A program made the position numbers and the translations under genes. Under the pieces are notes generated by a model. That model worked only from the letters and a program-made list of their open reading frames with translations. It did not search any database and had not been told where the DNA came from. Positions 1-8,202 of a DNA stretch of 64,000 nucleotides are shown piece after piece (the first letter of the stretch is position 1; every line of letters starts with the position of its first letter). The stretch is taken from contig NZ_PGTZ01000007.1 in the NCBI RefSeq assembly GCF_002798015.1, positions 638,222-702,221 of the forward strand, given 5' to 3'. Source of the DNA: Luteimicrobium subarcticum (GTDB lineage: Bacteria > Actinomycetota > Actinomycetes > Actinomycetales > Cellulomonadaceae).

Positions 1-449
1 AGTACGACCACGAGGTCGTCGGCATGAACTCGCGGCTCGACGCGATCCAGTCCGTGGTCCTGTCGGCGAAGCTGGCACGACTCGAGACGTGGAACGCTGC
101 GCGCCGAGCCGCAGCCGCCCGCTACGCCGAGCTGCTCGCCGACCTTCCGGTCCGCGTGCCGACGACCAGGGAGGGCAACGACGACGCCTGGCACCTGTAC
201 GTCGTCCGCGTCGAGGGCCGCGACCGGGTGCTGGCAGACCTGGCCGGCGCGGGGATCGGCACCGGTGTCCACTACCCGACGCCGCTGCACCTGACGCAGG
301 CGTACGCAGGGCTGGGTCTGCGCCGCGGGGCATTCCCGGTCGCCGAAGCGGCGTCGGCACAGATCCTGTCGCTGCCGATGCATCCCCACCTGACGGAGGA
401 CCAGCAGGTACGGGTCGTCGATGCCTTAAGGCGCGCGCTCGGCGCCTGA
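1..449 (+). CDS. DegT/DnrJ/EryC1/StrS-family sugar aminotransferase, C-terminal part
   Basis: This is the C-terminal ~148 residues of a PLP-dependent nucleotide-sugar aminotransferase; the gene enters the window already open (reading from base 3). Visible family blocks are GMNSRLDAIQ near the start, HLYVVRV, the GVHYPTPLH segment and FPVAEAASAQILSLPMHPHL near the end. Enzymes of this family move an amino group from glutamate to a keto-sugar nucleotide, commonly giving a 3- or 4-amino sugar. The catalytic lysine lies upstream and cannot be seen. A WlbB/FdtC-like N-acetyltransferase at 19493 would be the natural next step, which suggests an N-acetylated 3-amino sugar in the surface glycan (inference). 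The gene carries a rare TTA leucine codon at 426-428. Its 3' end overlaps the convergent glycosyltransferase gene by 24 bases. Confidence 0.9.
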   Translation, partial: YDHEVVGMNSRLDAIQSVVLSAKLARLETWNAARRAAAARYAELLADLPVRVPTTREGNDDAWHLYVVRVEGRDRVLADLAGAGIGTGVHYPTPLHLTQAYAGLGLRRGAFPVAEAASAQILSLPMHPHLTEDQQVRVVDALRRALGA

Positions 450-1574
450 CAAAGCGACGCGAGCCACCACCTCCGCCATGAGCCGCGACTGACGGTCCCA
501 GGTCGCGAGCCCGTCCGGTGGCACGAGGCGGGGAGCATCCTGCTCCAGGGCCGCCAGGACAGCGTCGGCGAACCGGGCCCGGTCGGCGATCGTGGCACGG
601 TCTGGGTCGAGGTCACGGAAGCCTGCCACGGGCGTCGCGACGACGTGCCGTCCCGCAGCGAGGTATTCGTAGAGCTTGATGGGATCGAGCGACTCCGTGA
701 AGGCGTCCACGACGTGCGGGACGACGAGGACGTCGGCCTGCTGGAGATATGCCGGGACCGCCAAGTGCGGGCGCCGCCCAAGGAGGACGACCCCGGCGTC
801 GACGAGCGCGGAACGTGACGACTCCTCGAGCGCGTCGGGCCCCAGGAGCACGAGGGAGCCGCTGCCGCCGATCTGTCGAGCGGTCCGGCACACGAGCTCG
901 ACGTCCAGCCGGTCCTCGTGCAGGGTGCCGACGTAGAGGGCGACGGGTCCTGGGGGCAGATCTCTGGGGCGAGGCTGATCGGCCTCGTAGGCGGCGAGGT
1001 CCACGCCGTTCGTCACCAGGTGGACGGCCCGGGTCCGCCCTTTGAGGGACGCGAGGTGGGGGGAGCAGACCACGACCTCGGCCGCCCGCTCGAGCAGGGT
1101 TTCCTCATAGGCGATCGTCTTCGTCAGCTCGTTCTTCGAGCGCGAGGCCGCGGTCCAGTCGTCCGTGATGTCGTACAGCGTGGGGAGCCCTGCGTCGAGC
1201 AGCGCGGCGGTGCTCGGGTCGTTGATCCATATGACTGGGCGCCGCGCACCCACCGCTTCGGCTGCACGCAGGATGGCTCGCGCCCTGCGCGCGTCGTATC
1301 CCGGGTCCACCCGGCGGGGGAGCAGCTTGGTGGGCTGGTACAGCCAGAGCCGGCTTCCGGCGACACCCTTGAGCATCGGGCCGTTGCGGAGCCCTGCGCC
1401 GCGACGGATCCGCCGTTCCCGACGCATCTCGTGCGTCGCGTCCACAGCGGGCTCGACGAACAGGACGGTCAGCTCGGGGTCGTGGCGCAGCAGGCGGGCC
1501 ACGAGGTGCTGGTTGCGGCGCCAGACATCGTCCCAAGCCTCGAGCGACGTGACGACGAGCGCGCGCGGAGTCAT
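426..1574 (-). CDS. TuaH-like glycosyltransferase (GT-B fold)
   Basis: The 382-residue cytosolic glycosyltransferase has the look of the TuaH/teichuronic-acid type. It opens with a short Rossmann strand (ALVVTSLEAWDDVWRRNQHL), carries YDITDDW near residue 135, and ends with the donor-site segment SLDPIKLYEYLAAGRHVVATPV around residues 285-310, which is characteristic of this group. The sugar donor and acceptor cannot be read from sequence. It is the last gene of a four-gene minus-strand operon: its ATG overlaps the stop of the preceding glycosyltransferase by 4 bases (ATGA), which argues for translational coupling. No signal peptide or membrane span is evident. The family call is firm; the exact reaction is not. 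Confidence 0.88.
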   Translation of the reverse strand: MTPRALVVTSLEAWDDVWRRNQHLVARLLRHDPELTVLFVEPAVDATHEMRRERRIRRGAGLRNGPMLKGVAGSRLWLYQPTKLLPRRVDPGYDARRARAILRAAEAVGARRPVIWINDPSTAALLDAGLPTLYDITDDWTAASRSKNELTKTIAYEETLLERAAEVVVCSPHLASLKGRTRAVHLVTNGVDLAAYEADQPRPRDLPPGPVALYVGTLHEDRLDVELVCRTARQIGGSGSLVLLGPDALEESSRSALVDAGVVLLGRRPHLAVPAYLQQADVLVVPHVVDAFTESLDPIKLYEYLAAGRHVVATPVAGFRDLDPDRATIADRARFADAVLAALEQDAPRLVPPDGLATWDRQSRLMAEVVARVALSGAERAP

Positions 1575-2605
1575 CGCGCGACCACCTGACGATAGACGGC
1601 GTCGGTCGCCGTGACCTGACGCTCGACCGTGAACATCTCCCGCTGGCGTGCCTGCAGCCCGGCACCGAGCAGGTCGCGGTCGGACTCGGAGTCGGCCAGC
1701 TGTCGCAGTCGGGCGGCTGCGGCCTCGGCGTCCCGCGACGCGAAGAGGCCGGCACTCCCCACCGTCCCGAGCGACTCGAGATGGCCTCCCGACCCGTCGG
1801 CCACCACCGGGGTGCCCGCCGCCATCGCCTCGATCACGCTCAGGCCGAAGTGCTCGCCTGGCGTGGGTGCGAGGAAGATTGCCGCCTGCCCGAGGCGATC
1901 CGGAAGATCGGAGACGCGCCCGACGAACTCGGTCGAACCGTCCACGCCGAGGCGCGACGCCTGGTGTTCGAGGCTCGCTCGCTCCGTCCCGTCGCCGGCG
2001 ATCGTGAGCGTCCAGCCGTCAGAAGCGAGACCCGCTCGGGCGAAGGCCTCCAGGCCGAGGTCGGCGTGTTTCTCGGGCTCCAGGCGTTGCGCCATGAGGA
2101 TCTGGCGGGGCCGGGTGCGCTGGGGGAAGCTGTCGGGCTGGTCCTCGGTGCCTGCGTACACCACGACGGAGCCGCCGTCTATCGACTGCTGCACGAACCT
2201 GCTGATCGCGATCTGCTCCTGCACAAGACGACGGGCGACGCCAGCACCGAGCGGTCCGAGCGGCCCACGCCCACGCGGTGCCGCGAAGTGCCGCGTGGCG
2301 ACGACCGGCGGGAAGTCTCGGCGGACCGTTCCCGCCAACGAGACGGCGATCTCGGCGGCGGTCATGTGGACGTGCACGACGTCGGCGCCGTCCGCCGCGT
2401 GGTGCACGGCCCTCGCGACCGGGAGCACGCGGTCACCCGCCACGACGAGCTCCACGCCGTCGACCAGCGCCGATCTCATGGCGACGGGCTCGCCGCCGAC
2501 CACGCGGACGTCGTGCCCTGCTTGCTGCTGACCTGATGCGAGCACTGCGATGTGCCTTTCGGCTCCGGCGAAGCCTGACGATCGGATGACGTGGAGGATC
2601 TTCAC
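1571..2605 (-). CDS. GT4-family glycosyltransferase
   Basis: The 344-residue protein begins with MKILHVIRSSGFAGAERHIA, the typical glycine-rich acceptor-side start of GT4 retaining glycosyltransferases. It has the C-terminal nucleotide-sugar motif PTPGEHFGLSVIEAMAAG near residues 250-270, including the paired glutamates spaced by seven residues. It should transfer a sugar from a nucleotide donor to the growing surface polysaccharide on the cytosolic face. Both ends overlap neighbouring genes by 4 bases: with the ligase-like gene upstream and the TuaH-like gene downstream. It therefore belongs to one coupled operon transcribed from about 5.97 kb downward. Donor specificity is unknown. Confidence 0.9.
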   Translation of the reverse strand: MKILHVIRSSGFAGAERHIAVLASGQQQAGHDVRVVGGEPVAMRSALVDGVELVVAGDRVLPVARAVHHAADGADVVHVHMTAAEIAVSLAGTVRRDFPPVVATRHFAAPRGRGPLGPLGAGVARRLVQEQIAISRFVQQSIDGGSVVVYAGTEDQPDSFPQRTRPRQILMAQRLEPEKHADLGLEAFARAGLASDGWTLTIAGDGTERASLEHQASRLGVDGSTEFVGRVSDLPDRLGQAAIFLAPTPGEHFGLSVIEAMAAGTPVVADGSGGHLESLGTVGSAGLFASRDAEAAAARLRQLADSESDRDLLGAGLQARQREMFTVERQVTATDAVYRQVVAR

Positions 2606-3990
2606 GGGCTCACCATCGTGGTCGTCGGTCGGTAGGACGGGGGCGCGAGCTCGGGCGGCGGGACGTGGTGTCGTCCCTTGGCGCGGCGGCTGGGTGGGAG
2701 GTCTCCGCGTTCGTCCGCGAGCGCGGCCGCGCCGACGCAGACGCCGGCGATCAGGTACGGGACCGAGACGCTGACGGCGACCCAGAACAGGTCGAGCTGC
2801 CCCTGGACGAGACGCATCAGGACGACCGTGAATGCTACGGTGCCGAAATCAGCGCGGACCTTCCAGAGCACCCACAGGCCCCCGATCGCGAGCACGACGA
2901 ACCCCGTGAGCCCGACGACTCCGGTCGACGAGAGCACCTCGAGCTCGGCGTTCGGCGGCTGGAACGAGAAGTACTTGCCCGTGTACCACCATCGGAGACC
3001 GACACCGAACAATGGTGCGACGCGCCACACCGTGAGCGAGTCCTGGAACCAGCTGAGCCTCTGGTACGTGGAGTTGAACTGGTTGCCGCTGTCGACCTGC
3101 TCGTGCGTGCTCGTGAGGACGAAGACGACGGCCACCACGATCGGCACGAGCACCCAACGCGAGTGCCGGACGCCCTGCCCTGGGCGCAGCATGAGGATCA
3201 CCAGGCCGACCGCCAGGCTCACGTACGCCTGGCGCGCCTGCGAGGCCGCGACCGCGAGGACGAAGAGCCAGAAGAGCGCCCGAGTGAGGTTGCGCGGCCA
3301 GCGGAGCCACGGGGGCCGTGCGTACATGACAGCCGCGGCGAACGCGAGCGTCGTCCCGATGTAGTTCTTGTGCATGCCGTACGGCCAGAACAGGTAGACG
3401 GCGCCGAAGTCGCCTCGCGCTGCTTGCGTCAGCCACGTGAAGAGCGTCCCGACGGCGATGGCGGCGCAGGGCGCCAAGAGAAGTGCCAGGGCTGCGGACG
3501 CGTGTCCGGAGCGCCCGAGCGCCCACCCGACGACAAGGGCGCCTGCGACGAGCATCCACGCGTGGCACCACTCGACGACGTTGGCCGTGTACGGGTTCGC
3601 GATCACGGTGAAAAGGGTCGTGAGCTGGTAGAAGGCCGAGATCCAGAGGAGCGCGCGCATGGGCCGGGAGAAGGGTCGGGGCCCCAGTGCCAGGGCGACC
3701 CAGGTGGCGCCGAACAGGACGAAGTCGCTGAGAGAGAGGCTGACACCACCGCCGACCCGCTGGACGACGATCATCCCGAGCATCGACAGGAGCGGTACCG
3801 CCATCGGGTCGAGCAGTGACGCCCCGACGGCGACGACCAGGGACACGAGCGCGACGGCCACGATCCGGTCGGCGGGCAGCGCCCAGCCGATAGCGGCGAG
3901 CACCGCTACCGCGGCGAGAGCCGTGGTCGTCCATGCGCCGATGCGCACGACCGGTATCCGTGCGGTGCCGAGGCGGCTGGTCACGGCCAT
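2602..3990 (-). CDS. O-antigen ligase / Wzy-like polytopic membrane protein
   Basis: The 462-residue integral membrane protein has roughly ten to twelve hydrophobic segments and a large hydrophilic loop around residues 285-345 (STHEQVDSGNQFNSTYQRLS, then GVGLRWWYTGKY). That layout is typical of the O-antigen ligase/polymerase (Wzy_C) superfamily, where the big outer loop carries catalytic residues. It would polymerise or attach lipid-linked glycan outside the membrane. The C-terminal ~40 residues are polar, proline- and arginine-rich and probably cytosolic. It overlaps the upstream fused glycosyltransferase by 10 bases and the downstream GT4 by 4. Polymerase and ligase cannot be separated by sequence, and the cluster also has an ABC exporter, so it may decorate or anchor rather than polymerise. 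Confidence 0.85.
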   Translation of the reverse strand: MAVTSRLGTARIPVVRIGAWTTTALAAVAVLAAIGWALPADRIVAVALVSLVVAVGASLLDPMAVPLLSMLGMIVVQRVGGGVSLSLSDFVLFGATWVALALGPRPFSRPMRALLWISAFYQLTTLFTVIANPYTANVVEWCHAWMLVAGALVVGWALGRSGHASAALALLLAPCAAIAVGTLFTWLTQAARGDFGAVYLFWPYGMHKNYIGTTLAFAAAVMYARPPWLRWPRNLTRALFWLFVLAVAASQARQAYVSLAVGLVILMLRPGQGVRHSRWVLVPIVVAVVFVLTSTHEQVDSGNQFNSTYQRLSWFQDSLTVWRVAPLFGVGLRWWYTGKYFSFQPPNAELEVLSSTGVVGLTGFVVLAIGGLWVLWKVRADFGTVAFTVVLMRLVQGQLDLFWVAVSVSVPYLIAGVCVGAAALADERGDLPPSRRAKGRHHVPPPELAPPSYRPTTTMVSP

Positions 3991-5966
3991 CGGCCCCCCA
4001 GCAGCCGACGCTCGGTGCGGTGCGGGCCTGAGACGAGGATCCGTGCGCGAGCACGTGCCGCCGCGCCGCGCTGTCCGGTGAGCAGGAGTCCACGGGCGGC
4101 GGCTCCTGCGACCTGCGCGGATCGCGCCACCTGCCAGCCGAGCGCGCCGAAGTGCTTGCGGAAGTACTTCTCCTGTGAAGCGTAGAAGTGAGTGATCCGT
4201 CGCCCTTCGTGATCGCTCGTGCCCCCGCCGGCGTGCACGGCGGACGCGTTCGGGACGATGGCGTGCCGCCAGCCTCGGTCGGACGCCCGCCGCGCCCAGT
4301 CGGTCTCCTCCGCGTAGAGGAAGAACTGCTCGTCGAGCCCGCCCACGTCGCGGATCGCCTCGGCTCGCAGCAACAGCACGGAGCCGATGACGAAATCGTC
4401 ACGGTCGCACAGACGGCCGAGGCCGAGCGCCTCGGCGAGCGCGCGCCCCGGTGAGGGCCACGGCCACGAGACCCGTGCCGGGACGCCGTCGTCGTCCACC
4501 TGCCGGGGGCCCACGCTGGCGAGGCGAGGGTCGGCCTCCAGCGCGAGTCCCATCGCCTCCACGCTCCGGAGGTCGACCTCCGCGTCGGGGTTGAGGAGGA
4601 GCACGTCAGCGTCGGGCGCGAGACGGTTGGCGAGGGCGAGGTTCACCGCTCGCGCGAAGCCGGTGTTCGCCCCGGGGTCCAGGTAGATCACGCCGGCGTC
4701 GTCCGCGACGTGGCGCACCGCAGGACTCGACGAGTTGTCGACGACGGTCGTGGGCAGGGTGCCGGCGACCGGCGACAGCGCCCGGGCCAGCATCTCCGGG
4801 TGGTGGTACGCGACCACGATCACCTCGACCGGGCGCGGACGGCGTCCTGCCGTCGGCACGGGCGAACCTGCCGAGCCGGGCCCGACCGCCCGCTCGTACA
4901 TGTGGAGGTACTGTCGCGCGACCTCTGTCCACGTGCACCGCCGCGCGCAGGCCAGACCGGCGTCGCGGAGCGCGCCGGCGCGGTCGGTGGCTGCACGCAG
5001 CAGCGCGGACCGAAGAGCCTCGCTGTCGCCTTCAGGTACGACGAGCGCCGCGTCGCCGAAGAGCTCCGGGAGCGCGCCGGAGCTGCTCACGACGACGGGA
5101 GTCCCGCACGCCATCGCTTCGACGACAACCCGGCCGAACTGCTCGACCCAGGTCGGCGTCGTCAGAGACGGGACGGCCAGGACGTCGAGGTCCCGGTAGA
5201 AGCGGGTGAGCGCAGCGCCGGCCAGCGAGCCGTGCCAGGTCGTGCGGGGAGCCTGGAGCAGCTCGGCCCGGAGCGGACCGTCTCCTGCGACGTGGAGCTC
5301 CAACCGGTTGTCGCCGGCCACGGCGTCCAGGAGCACCCGAAGGCCCTTCCGTTCCTCCAGCCGCCCGGCAAAGCCGACGCGGACGACCCCGTCGTCCGCC
5401 TCGCGCGGGCTGGAGCCCGGAGACATCGCATCCGGATCGATCCCGAGCGGGATGAGGTCCGGTGCCGGCACGAGACCGCGTTCGCGCGCGATCTCGCCGG
5501 CCTCGGCATTGCAGACGCTCAGGCCGGAGGCGTGCCGAAGGAGGATGCGCTCGATCCAGCGGAACGGGACGGGGTGCTTCTTGCGCAGGTTCTGCGCCGA
5601 GTACAAGGTGTAGCGCAGCCGTGGGCGCGGGCGGCGGTGCAGGAGTCGGCTGAGCCAGGCCAGCGCGAGGACCTCCGTGGCGGCGAGGGAGTAGGGCTCC
5701 TCGTGCACGTCGACGAGGTCCCACGAGCCGCGTACGGCGCGCCACACGGCCACGGGGTCGTAGACGAACAACGCCGGATGGTCGCCCCAGGTGCGCGCGG
5801 ACCGCAGGTCCTCTCCGTCCCGCGCCTCGGCGCGCACGACGGAACCGGCTTCGGGCCAGGAGCGGGCCGTAAGGAGCGCCACCTCGACCCCGAGCGACCG
5901 CAGCTCGCGCTCGCGCTCGCGCCACGCGTCCACGACCGCGCTGTGCGACACGCGAAGGACCTTCAT
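3981..5966 (-). CDS. bifunctional glycosyltransferase, GT4-GT2 fusion
   Basis: This is a 661-residue fusion of two glycosyltransferase folds. Residues ~1-365 form a GT4 enzyme (MKVLRVSHSAVVDAWRERE, then GFAGRLEERKGL and VEQFGRVVVEAMACGTPVVV). Residues ~378-610 form a GT2 enzyme of the rhamnosyltransferase-like type: EVIVVAYHHPEML, TVVDNSSS, GANTGFARAVN, LLLNPDAEVD and FLYAEETDWARRA. The C-terminal tail is Arg/Ala-rich. Two consecutive sugar transfers by one chain are the obvious inference. It is the first gene of the minus-strand operon running to 426; the gene upstream is divergent across ~125 bases that must hold both promoters. The frame is continuous across the junction, so this is a real fusion rather than two genes. 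Confidence 0.9.
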   Translation of the reverse strand: MKVLRVSHSAVVDAWRERERELRSLGVEVALLTARSWPEAGSVVRAEARDGEDLRSARTWGDHPALFVYDPVAVWRAVRGSWDLVDVHEEPYSLAATEVLALAWLSRLLHRRPRPRLRYTLYSAQNLRKKHPVPFRWIERILLRHASGLSVCNAEAGEIARERGLVPAPDLIPLGIDPDAMSPGSSPREADDGVVRVGFAGRLEERKGLRVLLDAVAGDNRLELHVAGDGPLRAELLQAPRTTWHGSLAGAALTRFYRDLDVLAVPSLTTPTWVEQFGRVVVEAMACGTPVVVSSSGALPELFGDAALVVPEGDSEALRSALLRAATDRAGALRDAGLACARRCTWTEVARQYLHMYERAVGPGSAGSPVPTAGRRPRPVEVIVVAYHHPEMLARALSPVAGTLPTTVVDNSSSPAVRHVADDAGVIYLDPGANTGFARAVNLALANRLAPDADVLLLNPDAEVDLRSVEAMGLALEADPRLASVGPRQVDDDGVPARVSWPWPSPGRALAEALGLGRLCDRDDFVIGSVLLLRAEAIRDVGGLDEQFFLYAEETDWARRASDRGWRHAIVPNASAVHAGGGTSDHEGRRITHFYASQEKYFRKHFGALGWQVARSAQVAGAAARGLLLTGQRGAAARARARILVSGPHRTERRLLGGRWP

Positions 5967-6090
5967 GGGGAGGATTCTCGCCTACTCGTCCGCCTCTCCC
6001 GACCGTCCGCCTTCATTTCACCCGCGACCTGGCGGGACGTGAGCGACACGGTCGGTGAGGATACGATCGCGTACCTTCCGAGGAGTGCCT

Positions 6091-6918
6091 GTGCCAGAGC
6101 TTTCCGTCCTGCTGTGCGTCAAGGACGGTCAGGAGACCGTCGGTTCCGCCGTGCGGTCGACCGTCCGCGCCCTCCCGTCGGATGCGGAGCTGGTCGTCCT
6201 CGACGACGGCTCGACGGATGCCACGGTCGACGTCGTCCGGCGTGTCGCAGACCGGCGTGTCCGCGTGCTCTCGGAGGCGACGAGTCTCGGACCGGCCATG
6301 GCGCGTCAGGCTCTCGTCGACAGGACGGACAGCCGGTTCATCGCCATGATGGACGCTGACGACGTGGCAATGCCGTGGCGCTTCCGAGCGTCGCGCCGAG
6401 TGATGAGACGCCACGACGCACCGATGGTGTTCACCCAGGTCGTGCCTTTCCGGGACGCGCGTCACCCGCTGCGACCTGGTCTCCCGGTCACGGCGTCACC
6501 GGCGGCGGTCCGGCTGCTGCTCCTCATCGGCAACAACCTCTACCATCCGACGCTGTTCGCCCGCCGGGACGTGCTGGAGAGCCTCGGGGGCTACCGCGAC
6601 TGCGTGGCCGAGGACTACGACCTGTGGCTGCGCGCGGCGACTTCAGGTGTGCGGATCGCGCGCTGGGGCGGTCCGGGGATCGCCTATCGCATCCATGACA
6701 AGCAGGTGAGCAAGGCGCCTGACTTCATGGCACGTGCCGAAGCGCTGGGGATGCTCGCCGAGAGCCGTGACGGGCTCCGGAGCGTGTTCGGACTGGTGCC
6801 GGGGTCGGATGACGGCTCGCTCCGTGCGGTCGTCGCGAGCGCGGCAGAGGCCTCGGGGCTGAACCGTGGTGAGCGCTTCGCCGTGGATCAGTTCGTCCGC
6901 GAGCGGCTCCGGGGCTGA
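6091..6918 (+). CDS. GT2-family glycosyltransferase
   Basis: The protein has 275 residues from the GTG at 6091. I chose this start because AGGAG at 6081-6085 sits five bases upstream and the product then opens directly with the GT2 strand PELSVLLCVKDGQETV; in-frame GTGs at 6055 and 6085 are alternatives. GT-A features are VVLDDGSTD near residue 40, the metal-binding MMDADD near residue 85, and EDYDLWLRA near residue 170, which holds the usual catalytic acid. It adds one sugar to the surface glycan. It is a lone plus-strand gene, divergent from the fused glycosyltransferase and convergent with the GT4 gene at 6943. It lacks membrane spans. Confidence 0.88.
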   Translation: MPELSVLLCVKDGQETVGSAVRSTVRALPSDAELVVLDDGSTDATVDVVRRVADRRVRVLSEATSLGPAMARQALVDRTDSRFIAMMDADDVAMPWRFRASRRVMRRHDAPMVFTQVVPFRDARHPLRPGLPVTASPAAVRLLLLIGNNLYHPTLFARRDVLESLGGYRDCVAEDYDLWLRAATSGVRIARWGGPGIAYRIHDKQVSKAPDFMARAEALGMLAESRDGLRSVFGLVPGSDDGSLRAVVASAAEASGLNRGERFAVDQFVRERLRG

Positions 6919-6942
6919 CCACACCAGGGCTGGTGCGCCGCG

Positions 6943-8088
6943 TCAGGTGACGATGTGACCGGCCAGCTTCTCCTCGTGCACGCGCTGGTAGACGTCGTAG
7001 GTGCGGTCCGCGACCTGCGACCACGAGGCCTGTCGCGCTGCATCCCTGCGAGCTTGTTCTCCGAGCCGGCGCCGCATGTCACGGTCGGCCACGATCGGTG
7101 CGAGGGCACGCACGATCGACACGGGGTCATGGTCCACGATCGCGCCGTTGCGGCCGTCGACGACGAGATCCTCCGAGACCCCGAGCGGTGTGGCGACGAC
7201 TGGAAGGCCGGCCGCCGCCGCCTCCAGCACCACGAGCCCGAACGCCTCGTAGGTCGTGGGGAACACGAAGACGTCGCCGGCCTGGAACGCGGACTCGACG
7301 GACGACGTGTGACCCGCGAACACCACCCGGCTCGCAACCCCGAGCCGTGCGGCACGGGCTCGGAAGGGCGCGGGGTCGTCGCCTCCGACGACGAGCAGCC
7401 GGGCGTTCGGGGGCAGGTGCGGCAGGGCGTCGATGACGGGCGCGAGCCCCTTGCGCCGGAACTCCTTGCCGACGAAGAGCAGCACGACGTCGTCGTCCGA
7501 GAACTGGTGGCGGGCGCGAACCTCCGCCCGTCGTGCAGCGGCGTCCGGCGGCTGGAACCGGGCCGTGTCGACCGCGTTGGGGATCACGGTGATGCGGTCG
7601 GGGTCGACGTCGTAGAAATGCGTGAGCTCTCGCCCGACGCTCTGCGAGACCGCGATGACACGGCGGAAGCGGCTCGGCCGGTAGTTGCTCCGCTCGACGT
7701 GGAGGACGGCGTGGTGGAACGGGTTGGCCAGCGCCCGTACGACCTCGCCGTGGTGGAGCTTCATGTCCCACCATGCGCGGTGGCAGCTGTGCGCGGTGAT
7801 CACGTCCTGGGAGCGCGCAGCGCAGCCGCCCTGATTGTGGACGATGTCGAAAGCCCGCGTCGTGACGCTCCGGGTTGCCGCAGCGGAGTACGTCAGCGGG
7901 ACCATGAAGGACGGACGGGTGCGCGCCGGCACCCGCAGCCAGGTCAGGGGTGGCTCGGGCTCCGGATCGACCGCGGTGGCGACGAGGGTGAGGTCCAGCC
8001 GCTCTGCGAGGCGCGAAGCCAGCTCGTAAGAGACGCGCTCGATCCCACCTTCGTGGTTGAACCGGAACGAGGACATGGCGACACGCAC
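6943..8088 (-). CDS. GT4-family glycosyltransferase
   Basis: The 381-residue GT4 enzyme has an N-terminal acceptor domain (FRFNHEGGIERVSYELA), a middle linker with PNAVDTARF near residue 190, and a donor domain with LFVGKEFRRKGL and YEAFGLVVLEAAAAGLPVVATPLG near residues 275-300. Such enzymes are commonly mannosyl-, glucosyl- or GlcNAc-transferases in exopolysaccharide assembly; the donor is not predictable here. The gene is monocistronic, tail-to-tail with the GT2 gene ending at 6918, and its 5' end faces the plus-strand GT92-like gene at 8203 across 114 bases. An internal ATG four codons in is an alternative start. Confidence 0.9.
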   Translation of the reverse strand: MRVAMSSFRFNHEGGIERVSYELASRLAERLDLTLVATAVDPEPEPPLTWLRVPARTRPSFMVPLTYSAAATRSVTTRAFDIVHNQGGCAARSQDVITAHSCHRAWWDMKLHHGEVVRALANPFHHAVLHVERSNYRPSRFRRVIAVSQSVGRELTHFYDVDPDRITVIPNAVDTARFQPPDAAARRAEVRARHQFSDDDVVLLFVGKEFRRKGLAPVIDALPHLPPNARLLVVGGDDPAPFRARAARLGVASRVVFAGHTSSVESAFQAGDVFVFPTTYEAFGLVVLEAAAAGLPVVATPLGVSEDLVVDGRNGAIVDHDPVSIVRALAPIVADRDMRRRLGEQARRDAARQASWSQVADRTYDVYQRVHEEKLAGHIVT

Positions 8089-8202
8089 CCGGTCATGCTA
8101 GGTGCGCCCGGAAGACGCGTGGGCGACGTGACCACAGCTCGTCGGAAAATCACCCATGCCGCCCGCATCCCAGTGTCGCTGCGGGACCTTAGTGTCGGCA
8201 GC

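Noticed and set aside
6055-6090. Earlier GTG starts for the GT2 gene at 6091
   Set aside because: AGGAG is correctly spaced only for 6091, and the extra residues (RIRSRTFRG) look non-coding.
6955-8202. Open plus-strand frame continuous with the GT92-like gene, which would extend that protein by ~416 residues
   Set aside because: It lies antisense to a convincing GT4 gene and its translation is low-complexity Arg/Asp/Gly text without motifs; the ATG at 8203 is a better start.
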